Source: Candidatus Methanomethylicus oleisabuli (GTDB lineage: Archaea; Thermoproteota; Methanomethylicia; Methanomethylicales; Methanomethylicaceae). Taken from it: a DNA stretch of 35,507 bases. Shown one piece after another: positions 1-9,682 of the stretch. Under the pieces are notes generated by a model, which was not told where the DNA came from, did not search any database, and worked only from the letters and a program-made list of their open reading frames with translations. Each line of letters opens with the position of its first letter. The stretch's first letter is position 1. Made by a program: the position numbers and the translations under genes. The DNA is taken from contig MAGU01000037.1 in assembly GCA_001717025.1 (NCBI GenBank), positions 585-36,091 on the forward strand, read 5' to 3'.

Positions 1-785
1 TCGCCTCGTCCAGCGACACCATCCGCTTGGCCGCCTCCGCCGGCGTCGGGGTCATCCCTCTGGCGGCATTCGGCGCCTCCGTCAGCGCGTCGGCTGAGTG
101 GTCCCCGGTCGTCGCCAACCTGACGTTCCTTGCCCCATCGGTTCAGTTGGTCAACCTCACCCACGCGAGGGTTACCCTGCCGTTTACGTTCATCAACCCC
201 TCGGCGCTCGAAGTGCCCGCAGTCATAGAGGGCAACCTTACGAGCACATACGGCGCCCGCGCGCGGTTCTCCGACTCGCTGACCATCCGGTCCAACTCGC
301 CTAACTCCGGCTCGGTATTCGCCGACGTGCCGCTTCCGGCGAACATGACCGATTACCTCACCTCCAACCAGACCATCCGCTTGGCCGCCTCCGCCGCGGT
401 CACGGTCTTCGGCGCCGCCCGGTTGCCGTTCAACACTACCTGCGATGTCGCGTGGGGGGCGCCCATGTCAAACCTGACCTTCGGCGACCCCGAGGCAGGT
501 CCCATCAACTCGACCCACTCCATCGTCGCCGTGCCATTCTCGTTCGCCAACGCAAACGACTTCATGACGGTCGAGGGCACATTCACCGCCGCCCTCATCC
601 TTCCCAACGGCTCGGTCGCCGGCACCTCCCATCAGGCGGCATTTCGCGCGCCGCCCGGCGCCATGTTCAGCTCGAACGTCGCATTCGAGGTCCCTAACAT
701 CGCGGCATCGCCGTCTTACACCATGGTCGTGAGCTTCGCGACGCCTTATGGCAGCTTCCAGACGGAGGTGGCGGTTGGTGGGTAA
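1..785 (+). CDS. Secreted beta-repeat glycoprotein-like protein, 5' end missing
   Basis: The reading frame is open from the first complete codon (base 3) to TAA at 783-785, about 260 residues, and probably begins upstream of the window. It contains at least two copies of a unit of about 118 residues: the phrase TIRLAASA recurs, followed in each copy by an alternating hydrophobic pattern ending in VTLPFTF or VAVPFSF and then an EGN/EGT motif. This resembles immunoglobulin-like or LEA14/WHy-type beta domains, which is inference from pattern only. About nine N-x-S/T sequons (NLT, NMT, NQT, NTT, NST, NGS) suggest an extracellular, N-glycosylated protein. No catalytic motif is visible. The stop overlaps the start of the next gene, a membrane protein, so the two are probably co-transcribed and may act together at the cell surface. 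Exact function is not recognised. Confidence 0.6.
   Translation, partial: ASSSDTIRLAASAGVGVIPLAAFGASVSASAEWSPVVANLTFLAPSVQLVNLTHARVTLPFTFINPSALEVPAVIEGNLTSTYGARARFSDSLTIRSNSPNSGSVFADVPLPANMTDYLTSNQTIRLAASAAVTVFGAARLPFNTTCDVAWGAPMSNLTFGDPEAGPINSTHSIVAVPFSFANANDFMTVEGTFTAALILPNGSVAGTSHQAAFRAPPGAMFSSNVAFEVPNIAASPSYTMVVSFATPYGSFQTEVAVGG
18..410 (+). repeat. Direct repeat within the surface-protein gene
   Basis: A 24-base segment beginning ACCATCCGCTTGGCC at base 18 recurs identically beginning at base 372, an offset of 354 bases (118 codons). It marks the start of successive protein repeat units in the partial gene at the window edge. The near-identity at DNA level suggests recent duplication or gene conversion of the unit. 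Confidence 0.75.
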
Positions 786-1305
786 GCACAACATCTGGGG
801 GCTGAATATATCGAACGTCGGGCTGGCGTTGCGCGCCGTCGCCGGGGCGCTGCTCGCGGCGCTGCTCTTCGTCCCCCTCTCCCTCCTGCCAATGGCTGCG
901 CGGGCAATCCTCCCTGAGCTGCTGCCGAGCGAGGCGGGCGCATTAACGGGCGCGCTGGTTGCGCTCATACACCCCGCCCTGCCCTTCATCGGCGCAGCGG
1001 TCGCCCTCCTCTCCTTCCTACTCGTCCTGCTGAGGGGCTCCAGGGCATACGGGCCCGCGACAATCGCCTTCGGCCTGGCATTCATGGCATACATCCTGCT
1101 GGCATTCAGCTTCGGGTCCCCCTCGCTGGCTCTCCCGCCGGATCTGGCAGCTCAGGCGGTGCAGCAGGCACTCGGCATGCCCGTCGAGGCAGGCGTGGAG
1201 CTGGTCGCGCACGCCGACCTGACCGGGCTCATGCTCGTTTTGATCGCCCCCTTTGCTCTCACGGCGATAAAGGGGATCCTGATCACGACCAGTCGGCGTC
1301 CCTGA
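778..1305 (+). CDS. Hypothetical multi-pass membrane protein
   Basis: A 175-residue protein with four likely membrane segments (about residues 17-40, 52-82, 88-108 and 146-168), rich in Ala, Leu and Gly. I chose GTG at 778 because a GGAGGTG ribosome binding site lies at 764-770 with seven bases of spacing. TTG at 775 is an alternative, and ATG at 748 would extend the overlap with the preceding gene. The start overlaps the upstream stop by eight bases, which implies translational coupling with the secreted repeat protein. No enzyme or transporter signature is recognised. It could be an anchor or accessory subunit for the upstream protein, which is inference from gene order alone. Confidence 0.6.
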   Translation: MGKHNIWGLNISNVGLALRAVAGALLAALLFVPLSLLPMAARAILPELLPSEAGALTGALVALIHPALPFIGAAVALLSFLLVLLRGSRAYGPATIAFGLAFMAYILLAFSFGSPSLALPPDLAAQAVQQALGMPVEAGVELVAHADLTGLMLVLIAPFALTAIKGILITTSRRP

Positions 1306-1511
1306 GCTCCACCCAAGAGAGGGTGTGCCGTTGGCCCTGGCCACCCTATCCAACCCTCCAATCCTATCCTATGCGCTCCCATCCCCTCTGATCTCATCGC
1401 CTTAAATCCAAGAACTCCGCCTGCCGTCCCATAGCCCCCGCCAATGCCATCCGCATGCGCTCATTCCGAGGACACTGGGGCAGGTGCCCGCGCGGCGATG
1501 TGAAAATTAGG
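1306..1511. other. Intergenic stretch without a recognised gene
   Basis: Between the membrane-protein stop and the 3' end of tRNA-Asp I see no convincing coding region. A short open frame over 1455-1652 runs through the tRNA and is not credible. Pyrimidine-rich tracts around 1350-1440 could help end transcription of the upstream pair, but no clear U-run terminator is present. Confidence 0.4.
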
Positions 1512-1619
1512 CGCCCTGGCCGGGATTCGAACCCGGGTCACAGACTCTCCACGGACCTGCCTGATGGCAAAGCCGTCCTCGACAGGCCTGTATACTGGGC
1601 CGAACTATACTACCAGGGC
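1512..1619 (-). tRNA. tRNA-Asp (GTC) with a 33-nt intron
   Basis: On the minus strand the acceptor GCCCTGG (from 1619) pairs with CCAGGGC (ending at 1513), with discriminator G at 1512, as expected for Asp. The T arm is GACCC-GGGTTCGAA-type and matches archaeal tRNA-Asp. The anticodon stem CAGGC pairs with GTCTG only after removal of bases 1547-1579, which gives the loop CTGTCGA with anticodon GTC at 1583-1581. The intron lies between positions 37 and 38, the canonical archaeal bulge-helix-bulge site. CCA is not encoded. The spliced length is 75 nt. An upstream minus-strand AT-rich stretch at 1634-1655 is a plausible promoter. Confidence 0.93.
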
Positions 1620-1712
1620 TTCCCCCGATTCTTCTTTAAAGTGAGCTATTAAAATCTATCTATATCATTCGCACGCCGCTCCGCATGACGCGTAACTCCT
1701 GTTTTCATCAAG

Positions 1713-1720
1713 CTTAATAT
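1713..1720 (+). promoter_or_regulatory. TATA box of the HtrA-like protease gene
   Basis: CTTAATAT stands out in GC-rich sequence. Archaeal TATA-to-start spacing of about 26 bases puts transcription initiation near 1742, ahead of the GGTGATC ribosome binding site at 1754-1760 and the ATG at 1766. Confidence 0.5.
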
Positions 1721-1765
1721 GGGGCTCGCCGCTGTTTAATGAGAGGAGCTTCTGGTGATCATTCT

Positions 1766-2947
1766 ATGCCAAGCGAAATCAGGCGCTCAGCCCCGTTACT
1801 GATCATAATCTTGGTCGCCGGTCTATACGCCGGTTACGCCATTTCAACCTTTGCGGGTCCGCCTGCCCGCAGCGACTACCTAGCGGAGAGGGTAAGCTCC
1901 CTTGAGGGGGCGGTCGCCGCCCTGCAGTCGCAGATCAACAGCCTCGAGCAGCGGAACTCAACCGATCAGGGGGGCGCCTCACTCAACGCCATCTACAGCG
2001 CGTCCAAGGACTCGATAGTCACGATCTCCGGCCTCGTCTCATCCAGCCCCATGTTTGGCATCTACTCCGAGGTCCTCGGCTCTGGCTTCGTCGTCAACCT
2101 GACGGGCGAGTGCCTCGTCGTCACCAACTACCACGTCGTGGACGGCATGGTGAACGCCTCGATGACCTTCATCGATGGCGAGGCATACCCCTTCGACGTG
2201 CTGGGGACCGACAAGTACAGCGACTTGGCTGTCCTCAGGCCGCACGCCCCTGAATCCAAGCTCAAGCCGCTCACGGTCGTCTCGTCCTCGACACTGCTGG
2301 TGGGTGACAGCGTCGTGGCGATCGGCAACCCCTACGGGCTGCAGAGCACGCTGACGTCAGGCATCGTCAGCCAGCTCAACCGCGCCATAAAGACCGAGAG
2401 CGCGGGGAGCTACACAATCGCCGGCGTCATCCAGATCAGCGCCCCGATAAACCCGGGAAACTCCGGCGGTCCCCTCCTGGACTCTCAGTGCAGGGTCGTC
2501 GGAATAACTACAGCGATCATCTCTGGATCGCAGAACGTCGGCTTCGCGGTCCCATCTGACACCATAGTGAGGGAGATCGTCTCCCTCGCGACGACTGGCA
2601 GCTACCAGCACTCCTACCTCGGCATCACCGGCGTCTCGAACAGCTACCTGATCTCGCAGGTGTTGGGGCTCCCGCTGACCTACGGCGTCCTCGTCCAGGC
2701 CGTGGCCGCCGGCAGCCCCGCCCATCATGCCGGGCTCTCAGGCGGCTCATTCAATGTCACCATCGCAGGGAGCGACATCGTCGGTGGGGGGGACCTGATC
2801 ATCTCCATCGACGGCAGGCCCATCGTCACGATCGATGACCTGACCTCCATGCTCGACGCGTACCTGCCAGGGCAGACCGTCAGCATCACCGTCCTGAGGG
2901 GCGGGGAGAACGTCGTCCTGCAGGCGGCCCTCGCCGCCAGACCATAG
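1766..2947 (+). CDS. Membrane-anchored HtrA/DegP-like serine protease with PDZ domain
   Basis: A predicted extracytoplasmic serine endopeptidase for protein quality control. ATG at 1766 is chosen because GGTGATC at 1754-1760 precedes it; the in-frame ATG at 1739 lies at the likely transcription start. The 393-residue protein has an N-terminal membrane anchor (about residues 9-31), a short coiled-coil linker (about 37-63), a trypsin-fold domain and a C-terminal PDZ domain (about 280-390). The catalytic triad is readable: His123 in TNYHVV, Asp153 in SDLAVL and Ser233 in NPGNSGGPL. The GNSGG context and the single PDZ are typical of HtrA proteases. It lies alone between two tRNA genes. Substrates cannot be told from sequence. 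Confidence 0.93.
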   Translation: MPSEIRRSAPLLIIILVAGLYAGYAISTFAGPPARSDYLAERVSSLEGAVAALQSQINSLEQRNSTDQGGASLNAIYSASKDSIVTISGLVSSSPMFGIYSEVLGSGFVVNLTGECLVVTNYHVVDGMVNASMTFIDGEAYPFDVLGTDKYSDLAVLRPHAPESKLKPLTVVSSSTLLVGDSVVAIGNPYGLQSTLTSGIVSQLNRAIKTESAGSYTIAGVIQISAPINPGNSGGPLLDSQCRVVGITTAIISGSQNVGFAVPSDTIVREIVSLATTGSYQHSYLGITGVSNSYLISQVLGLPLTYGVLVQAVAAGSPAHHAGLSGGSFNVTIAGSDIVGGGDLIISIDGRPIVTIDDLTSMLDAYLPGQTVSITVLRGGENVVLQAALAARP

Positions 2948-2975
2948 CCCTCAGCCCCCCGGCCTTCGAGAAAAA

Positions 2976-2983
2976 CTATAAAT
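2976..2983 (+). promoter_or_regulatory. TATA box of tRNA-Tyr
   Basis: CTATAAAT follows an A-run just after the protease gene. Its centre is about 30 bases upstream of the first base of tRNA-Tyr at 3010, the usual archaeal distance for a transcript with a very short leader. Confidence 0.65.
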
Positions 2984-3009
2984 GTGGATGCCCTGTCAGA
3001 TAGCTGTAG

Positions 3010-3148
3010 CCCGCCCTAGCTCAGTGGTAGAGCGCCCGGCTGTAGACCGATGGTCGCGCAGGGGAATTCGCCTTGGGCGGCACATGTCCTTGCGCCAGCC
3101 TGGGCAATTACCGGGTGGTCGCTGGTTCAAGTCCGGCGGGCGGGACCA
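3010..3148 (+). tRNA. tRNA-Tyr (GTA) with a 64-nt intron
   Basis: The acceptor CCCGCCC (3010-3016) pairs with GGGCGGG (3138-3144). The C1-G72 pair and discriminator A73 are the archaeal/eukaryotic tyrosine identity elements. CCA is encoded at 3146-3148. The D arm reads GCTCAGTGGTAGAGC, and the T arm is GCTGG-TTCAAGT-CCGGC with one G-T pair. The anticodon stem CCCGG (3035-3039) pairs with CCGGG (3111-3115) after removal of 3046-3109, giving the loop CTGTAGA and anticodon GTA at 3042-3044. The intron is at the canonical 37/38 site and should be removed by the splicing endonuclease and sealed by RtcB, which is encoded at 20448-21929. Confidence 0.95.
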
Positions 3149-3230
3149 CCATCTCAGAACCAAACCCTCGCCGACGGCGTGAAGGGGGCGCCTTCTTCTG
3201 GCGAATTGAGTACTGTGCGCCATCCAAAGA

Positions 3231-3238
3231 TTTATTAG
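3231..3238 (+). promoter_or_regulatory. TATA box of the RNA polymerase operon
   Basis: TTTATTAG lies in the gap between tRNA-Tyr and rpoH. Standard spacing predicts initiation near 3258-3262. That is at or beyond the in-frame ATG at 3256 and therefore favours translation of rpoH from the TTG at 3316. Confidence 0.5.
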
Positions 3239-3315
3239 GGTAATCATTTTGGAGAATGGTTAGCTCGATTCTGGGCATTTCGTGTTTGTTTGAAATACTT
3301 TTGGGTGGTAAAATC

Positions 3316-3690
3316 TTGGGCAAGTTTGATATCCTTGAACATGAGCTTGTACCGGAGTTCCGGATACTCAACAGGGAGGAATACCAGGCGCTCCGGAAGG
3401 CCCTCGGAATAAGGAAGGAGGACCTTCCGTGGATAAGGAACAGCGACCCCGTATGCCTGCGCATTAAGGAGGCGCAGAAGAGCGCCCACTGCCCCAAATG
3501 CGGAGGCAAGCTCGTCGAGTCGGTAGAGGAGCGGGAGTTCAAGGGGGTACCAACCCAGAAGAGGGTCATGAAGTGCGAGAAGTGCGACTACTACGAGCCG
3601 GTCCTAGGCCCCGGGCAGATCCTTAAGATAACCCGGAATAGCGAGGTCGCAGGGCACGCGGTCGCCTTCAGGTACGTGGTTCCAGGGTGA
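3316..3690 (+). CDS. rpoH: RNA polymerase subunit H (RPB5 C-terminal homologue) with inserted zinc ribbon
   Basis: RpoH forms part of the jaw of archaeal RNA polymerase near downstream DNA. The N-terminal half is canonical (ILEHELVPEF, then LPWIRNSDPV), and the C-terminal strand LGPGQILKITRNSEVAGHAV matches the PGD-x-x-KI-x-R-x-S-x-x-AGxAV signature. Between them sits an insertion of about 45 residues absent from ordinary 75-85-residue RpoH. It carries CPKC (Cys59, Cys62) and CEKC (Cys87, Cys90), a treble-clef or ribbon-type zinc site. TTG at 3316 is preferred because GGGTGGT lies at 3303-3309 and the TATA box is at 3231; ATG at 3256 would add 20 non-conserved residues. rpoB follows with its ribosome binding site across this stop codon. 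I do not know a described precedent for the insertion. Confidence 0.88.
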   Translation: MGKFDILEHELVPEFRILNREEYQALRKALGIRKEDLPWIRNSDPVCLRIKEAQKSAHCPKCGGKLVESVEEREFKGVPTQKRVMKCEKCDYYEPVLGPGQILKITRNSEVAGHAVAFRYVVPG

Positions 3691-3695
3691 TTCTG

Positions 3696-6600
3696 ATGAG
3701 CGAGATTGCAATGGACGACCGGTGGGCGCTCATCGAGTCCTTCTTCAGGGAGAAGAACTTGGTGCGGCCGCACCTGGACTCATTCGACGACTTCATAAAG
3801 AACAAGCTTCAGGAGATCGTGGACGAGCAGGGCGTCATAGAGACCGACATACCCGGTCTCAAGATCAAGCTCGGCGCACTGACGATCGGTAAGCCGACCA
3901 TTCACGAGGCAGACGGCTCCGAGAAGGAGATCTTGCCCATGGAGGCTAGGCAGAGAAACCTGACCTACGCTGCGACCATGAAGCTCTCGATGGTGCCGGT
4001 CGTGGATGGCTACGAGGAGGACGCCATATCGGTCTACATCGGCAAGCTGCCAATCATGGTACGATCGTCTTACTGCGCCCTCGCAAACGCCACAAGGGCT
4101 GAGCTGATTAAGGCCGGCGAGGACCCCGCGGACCCCGGAGGCTACTTCATAGTCAACGGCTCCGAGAGGGTCGTGGTGATACAGGAGGACCTCGCCGTCA
4201 ACAGGATTTTGGTCGACAAGATGGAGGGCGCGTCGCCCGTCACGCACGTCGCGAAGGTCTTCTCTGCGACCTCCGGCTTCAGGGTGCCGGTCACCCTCGA
4301 GCGCATGAAGGACGGAAACCTCTCGGTCACGTTCCCGTCGATACCGGGCAGGGTCTCCCTCGCCATACTCATGAAGGCGCTGGGCGTCCCGTCGGACAAG
4401 GACCTGGTCGACTCCGTCTCAAGCGATCCCGTCATACAGAAGGCGCTCATTCCGACGCTCGAGAGCGGGATAGAGATCAACACCACCAGCGACGCGCTCG
4501 ACTACATCGGCAACAGGGTCGCCATAGGGCAGACGCAGGACTTCCGCATCCAGCGGGCGCTGCAGATACTCGACAAGTACCTCCTGCCGCACCTCGGCAT
4601 GGTGGAGGCCGACAGGAAGAAGAAGGCGCTCTTCCTGGGCCAGATGGCTGAGAAGCTAATAGAGCTCTCGATAGGGCGGAGGGCTCCCGACGACAAGGAC
4701 CACTACGCCAACAAGCGGCTCAAGCTCGCAGGCGACCTCCTAGCGAGCCTCTTCAGGGTCGCATTCAAGAGCTTCTGCAGGGACATGAAGTACCAGCTCG
4801 AGAGGGCAAGGAGCAGGAGCAGGCGCGTCTCGATAGAGACCCTCGTCAGGGCGGACGTCATAACCGAGCGGCTGAGGCACGCCCTCGCGACCGGCAACTG
4901 GGTCGGCGGAAAGGCGGGCGTGAGCCAGCTCCTCGACAGGACCAACTACCTGTCCACCATAGGTCACCTGAGGAGGATCATCTCCCCGCTCAGCAGGTCG
5001 CAGCCGCACTTTGAGGCAAGGGACCTCCACCCCACGCAGTGGGGCAGGCTCTGCCCGAGCGAGACGCCGGAGGGGCCCAACTGCGGCCTCGTCAAGAACC
5101 TGGCGCTCATGTCATTCATATCGGTCGGCATGGACGAGCCGCGGCTCGTCGAGGACCTCCTTTACGAGCTCAACATTGAGCCGATCGAGTCTGCAAGGAA
5201 GAAGAACATGACCGGCGCGAAGGTCATACTCAACGGCAGGCTGATAGGCATCCACGACCGTCCGGAGATGCTCGTCACCGAGGTCAAGAAGCATCGCCTG
5301 AGGAAGAAGTGGCACGAGGTAAACGTCGCCCACTACAAGCAGGGCGAGATCAACGAGGTCTACATAAACTGCGACGCCGGCAGGGTAAGGCGCCCGCTTA
5401 TAATCGTTGACGGCGGCTACCCGCTCCTCAACAAGGAGCAAATAGAGCGCCTGGTGGCTAACGAGTGGACGTGGAACGAGCTGATCAACCAGGGGGTCGT
5501 CGAGTACCTGGACGCCGAGGAGGAGGAGAACGCCTACATCGCCCTCGATTACAAGAACCTGGACAGGTCGAGGACCCACCTCGAGATAGTGCCGTCCACG
5601 ATACTCGGGATAAGCGCATCCATGATACCGTTCCTCGAGGCTAACCAGTCGCCCAGGAACACCTACGGGTCGGCCATGATCAAGCAGTCGCTAGGATTCT
5701 ACGCGGCCAACTTCACCAAGCGCCTCGACACGAGGGGGCACCTGCTGCACTACCCGCAGAGGCCGATGGTAAACACGAGGTCTGCCAAGACGCTCGATCT
5801 GGACCGGCGCCCAGCCGGGCAGAACTTCGTCGTGGCGATACTCTCCCACTCCGGCTACAACATCGAGGACGCCCTGATCATGAACAAGTCCTCGGTCGAG
5901 CGCGGTCTGGCGAGGTCATCCTTCTTCAGGTGCTACGAGACTGAGGAGCGCAGGTACCCCGGCGGGCAGGAGGACAAGATCGAGGTCCCCTCGCCGAACG
6001 TCAGGGGATACAGGACGCCCGAGTCCTACCAGTACCTTGGCGACGACGGGATAATCGAGCCCGAGTCCAGCCTGAATGGCGGCGACGTCCTGGTAGGCAA
6101 GACCAGCCCGCCGCGGTTCCTCGAGGAGTACAAAGAGTTCGAGCAGGCAGGGCCGCAGAGGAGGGAGACATCCGTCTCGATGAGGGCCGGCGAGGATGGC
6201 GTCGTCGACCTGGTGATAGTCACCGAGACCTCTGACGGCAACAAGCTCGTAAAGATACGCGTAAGGAACCAGAGGATACCGGAGCTGGGGGACAAGTTCG
6301 CCTCCAGGCACGGTCAGAAGGGGGTCATCGGGATGCTCGTCCCGCAGTACGACATGCCCTACACGGAGGATGGCGTCGTCCCGGACCTTATCATCAACCC
6401 GCACGCCATACCGTCGAGGATGACCCTTGGGCAGATGCTTGAGCTGCTAGGAGGCAAGGCATACGCCGCGTCTGGCAGGCCAATCGATGGGACCGCCTTC
6501 TGCGGCGACAGCGAGAAGACGATGCGGGACCTGCTCAAGGCGAGCGGCCTCAAGCCGAGCGGAAAGGAGGTGCTCTACGACGGACGGACCGGCAGGATGC

Positions 6601-7025
6601 TCGAGGCAGACGTCTATATAGGCATAGCCTACTACCTAAAGCTCCACCACATGGTGGCAGACAAGATGCACGCAAGGGCGCGTGGGCCGGTCCAGATCCT
6701 CACGCGGCAGCCTACCGAAGGGCGCGCAAGGGAGGGCGGTTTGCGCTTCGGAGAGATGGAGCGCGACTGCCTCGTCGGGCACGGCGCGGCGATGCTGCTG
6801 AAGGAGCGCCTCCTCGAGGAGTCAGACAGGACCGTCGTCAACATCTGCGAGGACTGCGGCCTGATCTCTTACTACGACCGTACGAAGGACAAGAACTTCT
6901 GCCCCATATGCGGCGAGAAGGCGAAGACGACCGCCGTGGTGATGTCCTACGCCTTCAAGCTGCTGCTGCAGGAGCTCATGAGCCTTGGCATCGCGCCGAG
7001 GCTGAAGCTACAGGAGAGGGTGTAA
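3696..7025 (+). CDS. rpoB: DNA-directed RNA polymerase subunit B (unsplit)
   Basis: The second-largest catalytic subunit, 1109 residues, encoded in one frame rather than as separate B'' and B' genes. ATG at 3696 is chosen because GGGTGATT (3685-3692) sits just before it; the GTG at 3687 overlaps that site. Diagnostic segments are [15 protein letters not shown] (around residue 455), [15 protein letters not shown] (about 719-733), [15 protein letters not shown] (about 865-879), the wall and hybrid-binding region, and a C-terminal zinc site with Cys1051, Cys1054, Cys1069 and Cys1072. It is the second gene of the rpoH-B-A1-A2 operon, with four bases before the TTG of rpoA1. No intein or frameshift is seen. 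Confidence 0.98.
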   Translation: MSEIAMDDRWALIESFFREKNLVRPHLDSFDDFIKNKLQEIVDEQGVIETDIPGLKIKLGALTIGKPTIHEADGSEKEILPMEARQRNLTYAATMKLSMVPVVDGYEEDAISVYIGKLPIMVRSSYCALANATRAELIKAGEDPADPGGYFIVNGSERVVVIQEDLAVNRILVDKMEGASPVTHVAKVFSATSGFRVPVTLERMKDGNLSVTFPSIPGRVSLAILMKALGVPSDKDLVDSVSSDPVIQKALIPTLESGIEINTTSDALDYIGNRVAIGQTQDFRIQRALQILDKYLLPHLGMVEADRKKKALFLGQMAEKLIELSIGRRAPDDKDHYANKRLKLAGDLLASLFRVAFKSFCRDMKYQLERARSRSRRVSIETLVRADVITERLRHALATGNWVGGKAGVSQLLDRTNYLSTIGHLRRIISPLSRSQPHFEARDLHPTQWGRLCPSETPEGPNCGLVKNLALMSFISVGMDEPRLVEDLLYELNIEPIESARKKNMTGAKVILNGRLIGIHDRPEMLVTEVKKHRLRKKWHEVNVAHYKQGEINEVYINCDAGRVRRPLIIVDGGYPLLNKEQIERLVANEWTWNELINQGVVEYLDAEEEENAYIALDYKNLDRSRTHLEIVPSTILGISASMIPFLEANQSPRNTYGSAMIKQSLGFYAANFTKRLDTRGHLLHYPQRPMVNTRSAKTLDLDRRPAGQNFVVAILSHSGYNIEDALIMNKSSVERGLARSSFFRCYETEERRYPGGQEDKIEVPSPNVRGYRTPESYQYLGDDGIIEPESSLNGGDVLVGKTSPPRFLEEYKEFEQAGPQRRETSVSMRAGEDGVVDLVIVTETSDGNKLVKIRVRNQRIPELGDKFASRHGQKGVIGMLVPQYDMPYTEDGVVPDLIINPHAIPSRMTLGQMLELLGGKAYAASGRPIDGTAFCGDSEKTMRDLLKASGLKPSGKEVLYDGRTGRMLEADVYIGIAYYLKLHHMVADKMHARARGPVQILTRQPTEGRAREGGLRFGEMERDCLVGHGAAMLLKERLLEESDRTVVNICEDCGLISYYDRTKDKNFCPICGEKAKTTAVVMSYAFKLLLQELMSLGIAPRLKLQERV

Positions 7026-7029
7026 AGAG

Positions 7030-9681
7030 TTGTCGTTGTCAGAACTCGCAAAATCGGTACATGCTATAAAGTTCGGGCTGCTATCGCCTGAGGACATCCG
7101 GAAGATGTCCGTGGTGAACATCAAGGCTGCTGACACATACGATGAGGACGGCGTCCCGATAGAGACGGGGCTTATGGACCGAAAGCTTGGCACGATCGAG
7201 CCAGGACAGAGGTGCCAGACGTGCGGCAACCGCGTCGGGCAGTGCCCTGGGCACTTCGGCCACATCGAGCTCGCCCGACCGGTCGTCCACCCCGGGTTCG
7301 CAAAGCTCATCTATCTCATGCTGAGGGCGACCTGCTGGAACTGCGGCAGGCTCCTCCTCTCGGAGGAGGACTATCGCAAGTACTCTCTCAGGATGGTGAA
7401 GTACAAGAAGAAGTGGCCGCAGTTCAGGTTCAAGCTCTCTGACCAGATCGTCAAGAAGGCTATCAAGATAAACGAGTGCCCATACTGCCACGAGGGGCAG
7501 TTCAAGATAAAGTTCGAGAAGCCGACAGGCTACTCCGAGGAGCGCAAGGAGGGCCCAAAGAGGATATACTCCAACGAGATAAGGAGCCGCCTGGAGCGCA
7601 TAACCGACGCCGACGCCGCTCTCATTGGGCTAGACCCTTCCCTGGCAAGGCCGGAGTGGATGCTCCTGACCGTGCTGCCGGTGCCGCCGTCAACGGTACG
7701 TCCGTCGATCACCCTCGAGTCGGGCGTCAGGTCCGAGGACGACCTCACGCACAAGCTCGTGGACATCATCAGGATCAACGAGCGGCTGAGCGAGAACATC
7801 GACGCCGGCGCCCCCCAGCTCATCATAGAAGACCTTTGGGAGTTGCTGCAGTACCACGTGACCACTTACTTCGACAACGAGACCTCCGGCATACCCCCCG
7901 CAAGGCACAGGTCCGGCAGGCCGCTCAGGACGATCGCGCAGAGGCTCAAGGGCAAGGAGGGCAGGTTCAGGTCAAACCTATCCGGCAAGCGCGTCGACTT
8001 CTCTGCGAGGACCGTGATCTCGCCAGACCCAATAATCAGCATGAACGAGGTCGGCGTCCCGGTGGAGATCGCCAAGCAGCTGACCATCCCTGAGCGGATC
8101 AACAGATACAACCTTGAGGAGATGAAGGCGGTGATCGCCAACGGTCCCGACGACCACCCTGGCGCGAACTACATAATCCGTCCTGACGGCAGGAGGATAG
8201 ACCTCCGGTTCCCAAAGGATCGCAAGGTCATCGCCGACGCGGTCGACGTCGGCTACATCGTGGAGCGGCACCTCAAGGACGGGGACGTGGTCCTCTTCAA
8301 CAGGCAGCCCTCGCTACACAGGATGTCGATAATGGCTCACAAGGTCCGGGTCCTGCCGTACAAGACCTTCAGGCTCAACCTCTGCGTCTGCCCTCCGTAC
8401 AACGCCGACTTCGACGGGGACGAGATGAACCTCCACGTGCCACAGAGCGAGGAGGCGAGGGCGGAGGCGCTCGTGCTCATGCTCGTGCAGGAGCAGATAC
8501 TCTCGCCGAGGTATGGCGGGCCTATCATGGGCGGGATACAGGACTACATCTCCGGGGCATACATGCTCACTCGCAAGAGCACCAAGCTATCAAGGGCTGA
8601 CGCCTCGCAGCTCCTGACCAGCGCTGGCTACAGAGGGGAGCTGCCGCCGCCCGCCTCCACGTCCCCCGAGTACTGGACCGGCAAGCAGCTGGCAAGCCTC
8701 TTCTTCCCCAAGGGCTTCAACTACACGCTCAAGTCAAACATATGCCAGAAGTGCGATGTCTGCAAGCAGGAGGACTGCGAGAACGACGCCTACGTCGTCA
8801 TAAAGGACGGCAAGCTGGTCGCAGGCGTCATCGACAAGAAGTCGATCGGCGCGCAGCAGCCCGAGTCAGTCCTCCACAGGCTGGTTAAGGACTACGGGAC
8901 GGGCATGGGCAGTTACTACATCGACAATGCGTTCAAGCTCTTCCTAGCATTCATAGACAGCCGAGGGCTAACGATAGGGCTCGACGACGAGGAGCTCCCG
9001 GAGAGCGGGCGTCTGAAGGTCAAGGCTGACATACAGCACGCAGAGGAGGAGGTCGCCAAGAACATCAACGCCTACCATGAGGGGCTGCTCGAGCGGTTGC
9101 CGGGCAGGACGCTCGAGGAGACGCTCGAGACGCAGATCATGCAGATATTGGAGAATGCCAGGGAGGAGTCGGGCAAGACCGCGAAGAAGTACCTCAGGGA
9201 GGACAACACCGCGCTGCTTATGGCCAACACCGGCGCAAGGGGCAGCCTCATGAACCTCGCGCACATGGTCGCATGCGTCGGGCAGCAGGCGGTCCGTGGG
9301 GAGCGGATCTCGAGGGGTTACCAGAACCGTACGCTACCGCATTTCAAGCCGGGCGACCTGGGCGCAGAGGCGCACGGATTCGTTTACAGCAGCTACAAGG
9401 ACAAGCTCAACCCCATAGAGTTCTTCTTCCACGCTATGGGAGGCAGGGAGGGGCTAGTCGACACAGCCGTGAGGACGAGCCAGAGCGGCTACATGCAGCG
9501 CAGGCTCATCAATGCCCTGCAGGACATAAGGGTTGAGTACGACTGGACGGTGAGGGCGACCGACGGCTCGATCATCCAGTACATATACGGCGATGATGGC
9601 ATAGACCCTGCCAAGAGCGACCACGGCGCCGCCGTGAACATCGACAAGATAATCGAGAGGGTGAGTGTAGGAGGAAAGTGA
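7030..9681 (+). CDS. rpoA1: DNA-directed RNA polymerase subunit A' (A1)
   Basis: The N-terminal part of the largest subunit, 883 residues, in normal archaeal size range. TTG at 7030 is used because GAGGGTG at 7016-7022 gives good spacing; TTG at 7036 is possible. [13 protein letters not shown] is the canonical start of the clamp. It is followed by zinc motifs [17 protein letters not shown] and CWNCG/CPYC, the [20 protein letters not shown] lid region, and the catalytic [12 protein letters not shown] at about residues 458-469, whose three Asp bind Mg. A second Cys cluster ([12 protein letters not shown]) lies in the pore/funnel region. The gene ends after the bridge-helix region, and the remainder is supplied by rpoA2, which starts one base downstream of the stop. 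Confidence 0.98.
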   Translation: MSLSELAKSVHAIKFGLLSPEDIRKMSVVNIKAADTYDEDGVPIETGLMDRKLGTIEPGQRCQTCGNRVGQCPGHFGHIELARPVVHPGFAKLIYLMLRATCWNCGRLLLSEEDYRKYSLRMVKYKKKWPQFRFKLSDQIVKKAIKINECPYCHEGQFKIKFEKPTGYSEERKEGPKRIYSNEIRSRLERITDADAALIGLDPSLARPEWMLLTVLPVPPSTVRPSITLESGVRSEDDLTHKLVDIIRINERLSENIDAGAPQLIIEDLWELLQYHVTTYFDNETSGIPPARHRSGRPLRTIAQRLKGKEGRFRSNLSGKRVDFSARTVISPDPIISMNEVGVPVEIAKQLTIPERINRYNLEEMKAVIANGPDDHPGANYIIRPDGRRIDLRFPKDRKVIADAVDVGYIVERHLKDGDVVLFNRQPSLHRMSIMAHKVRVLPYKTFRLNLCVCPPYNADFDGDEMNLHVPQSEEARAEALVLMLVQEQILSPRYGGPIMGGIQDYISGAYMLTRKSTKLSRADASQLLTSAGYRGELPPPASTSPEYWTGKQLASLFFPKGFNYTLKSNICQKCDVCKQEDCENDAYVVIKDGKLVAGVIDKKSIGAQQPESVLHRLVKDYGTGMGSYYIDNAFKLFLAFIDSRGLTIGLDDEELPESGRLKVKADIQHAEEEVAKNINAYHEGLLERLPGRTLEETLETQIMQILENAREESGKTAKKYLREDNTALLMANTGARGSLMNLAHMVACVGQQAVRGERISRGYQNRTLPHFKPGDLGAEAHGFVYSSYKDKLNPIEFFFHAMGGREGLVDTAVRTSQSGYMQRRLINALQDIRVEYDWTVRATDGSIIQYIYGDDGIDPAKSDHGAAVNIDKIIERVSVGGK

Positions 9682-9682
9682 G

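Noticed and set aside
1455-1652. 65-codon frame
   Set aside because: It runs through tRNA-Asp and has no ribosome binding site or conserved content.
8740-8790. Cys cluster in RpoA1 ([12 protein letters not shown]) as a novel zinc insertion
   Set aside because: Similar Cys-rich segments occur, as far as I recall, in other archaeal A' subunits at this place, so it is not clearly unusual.
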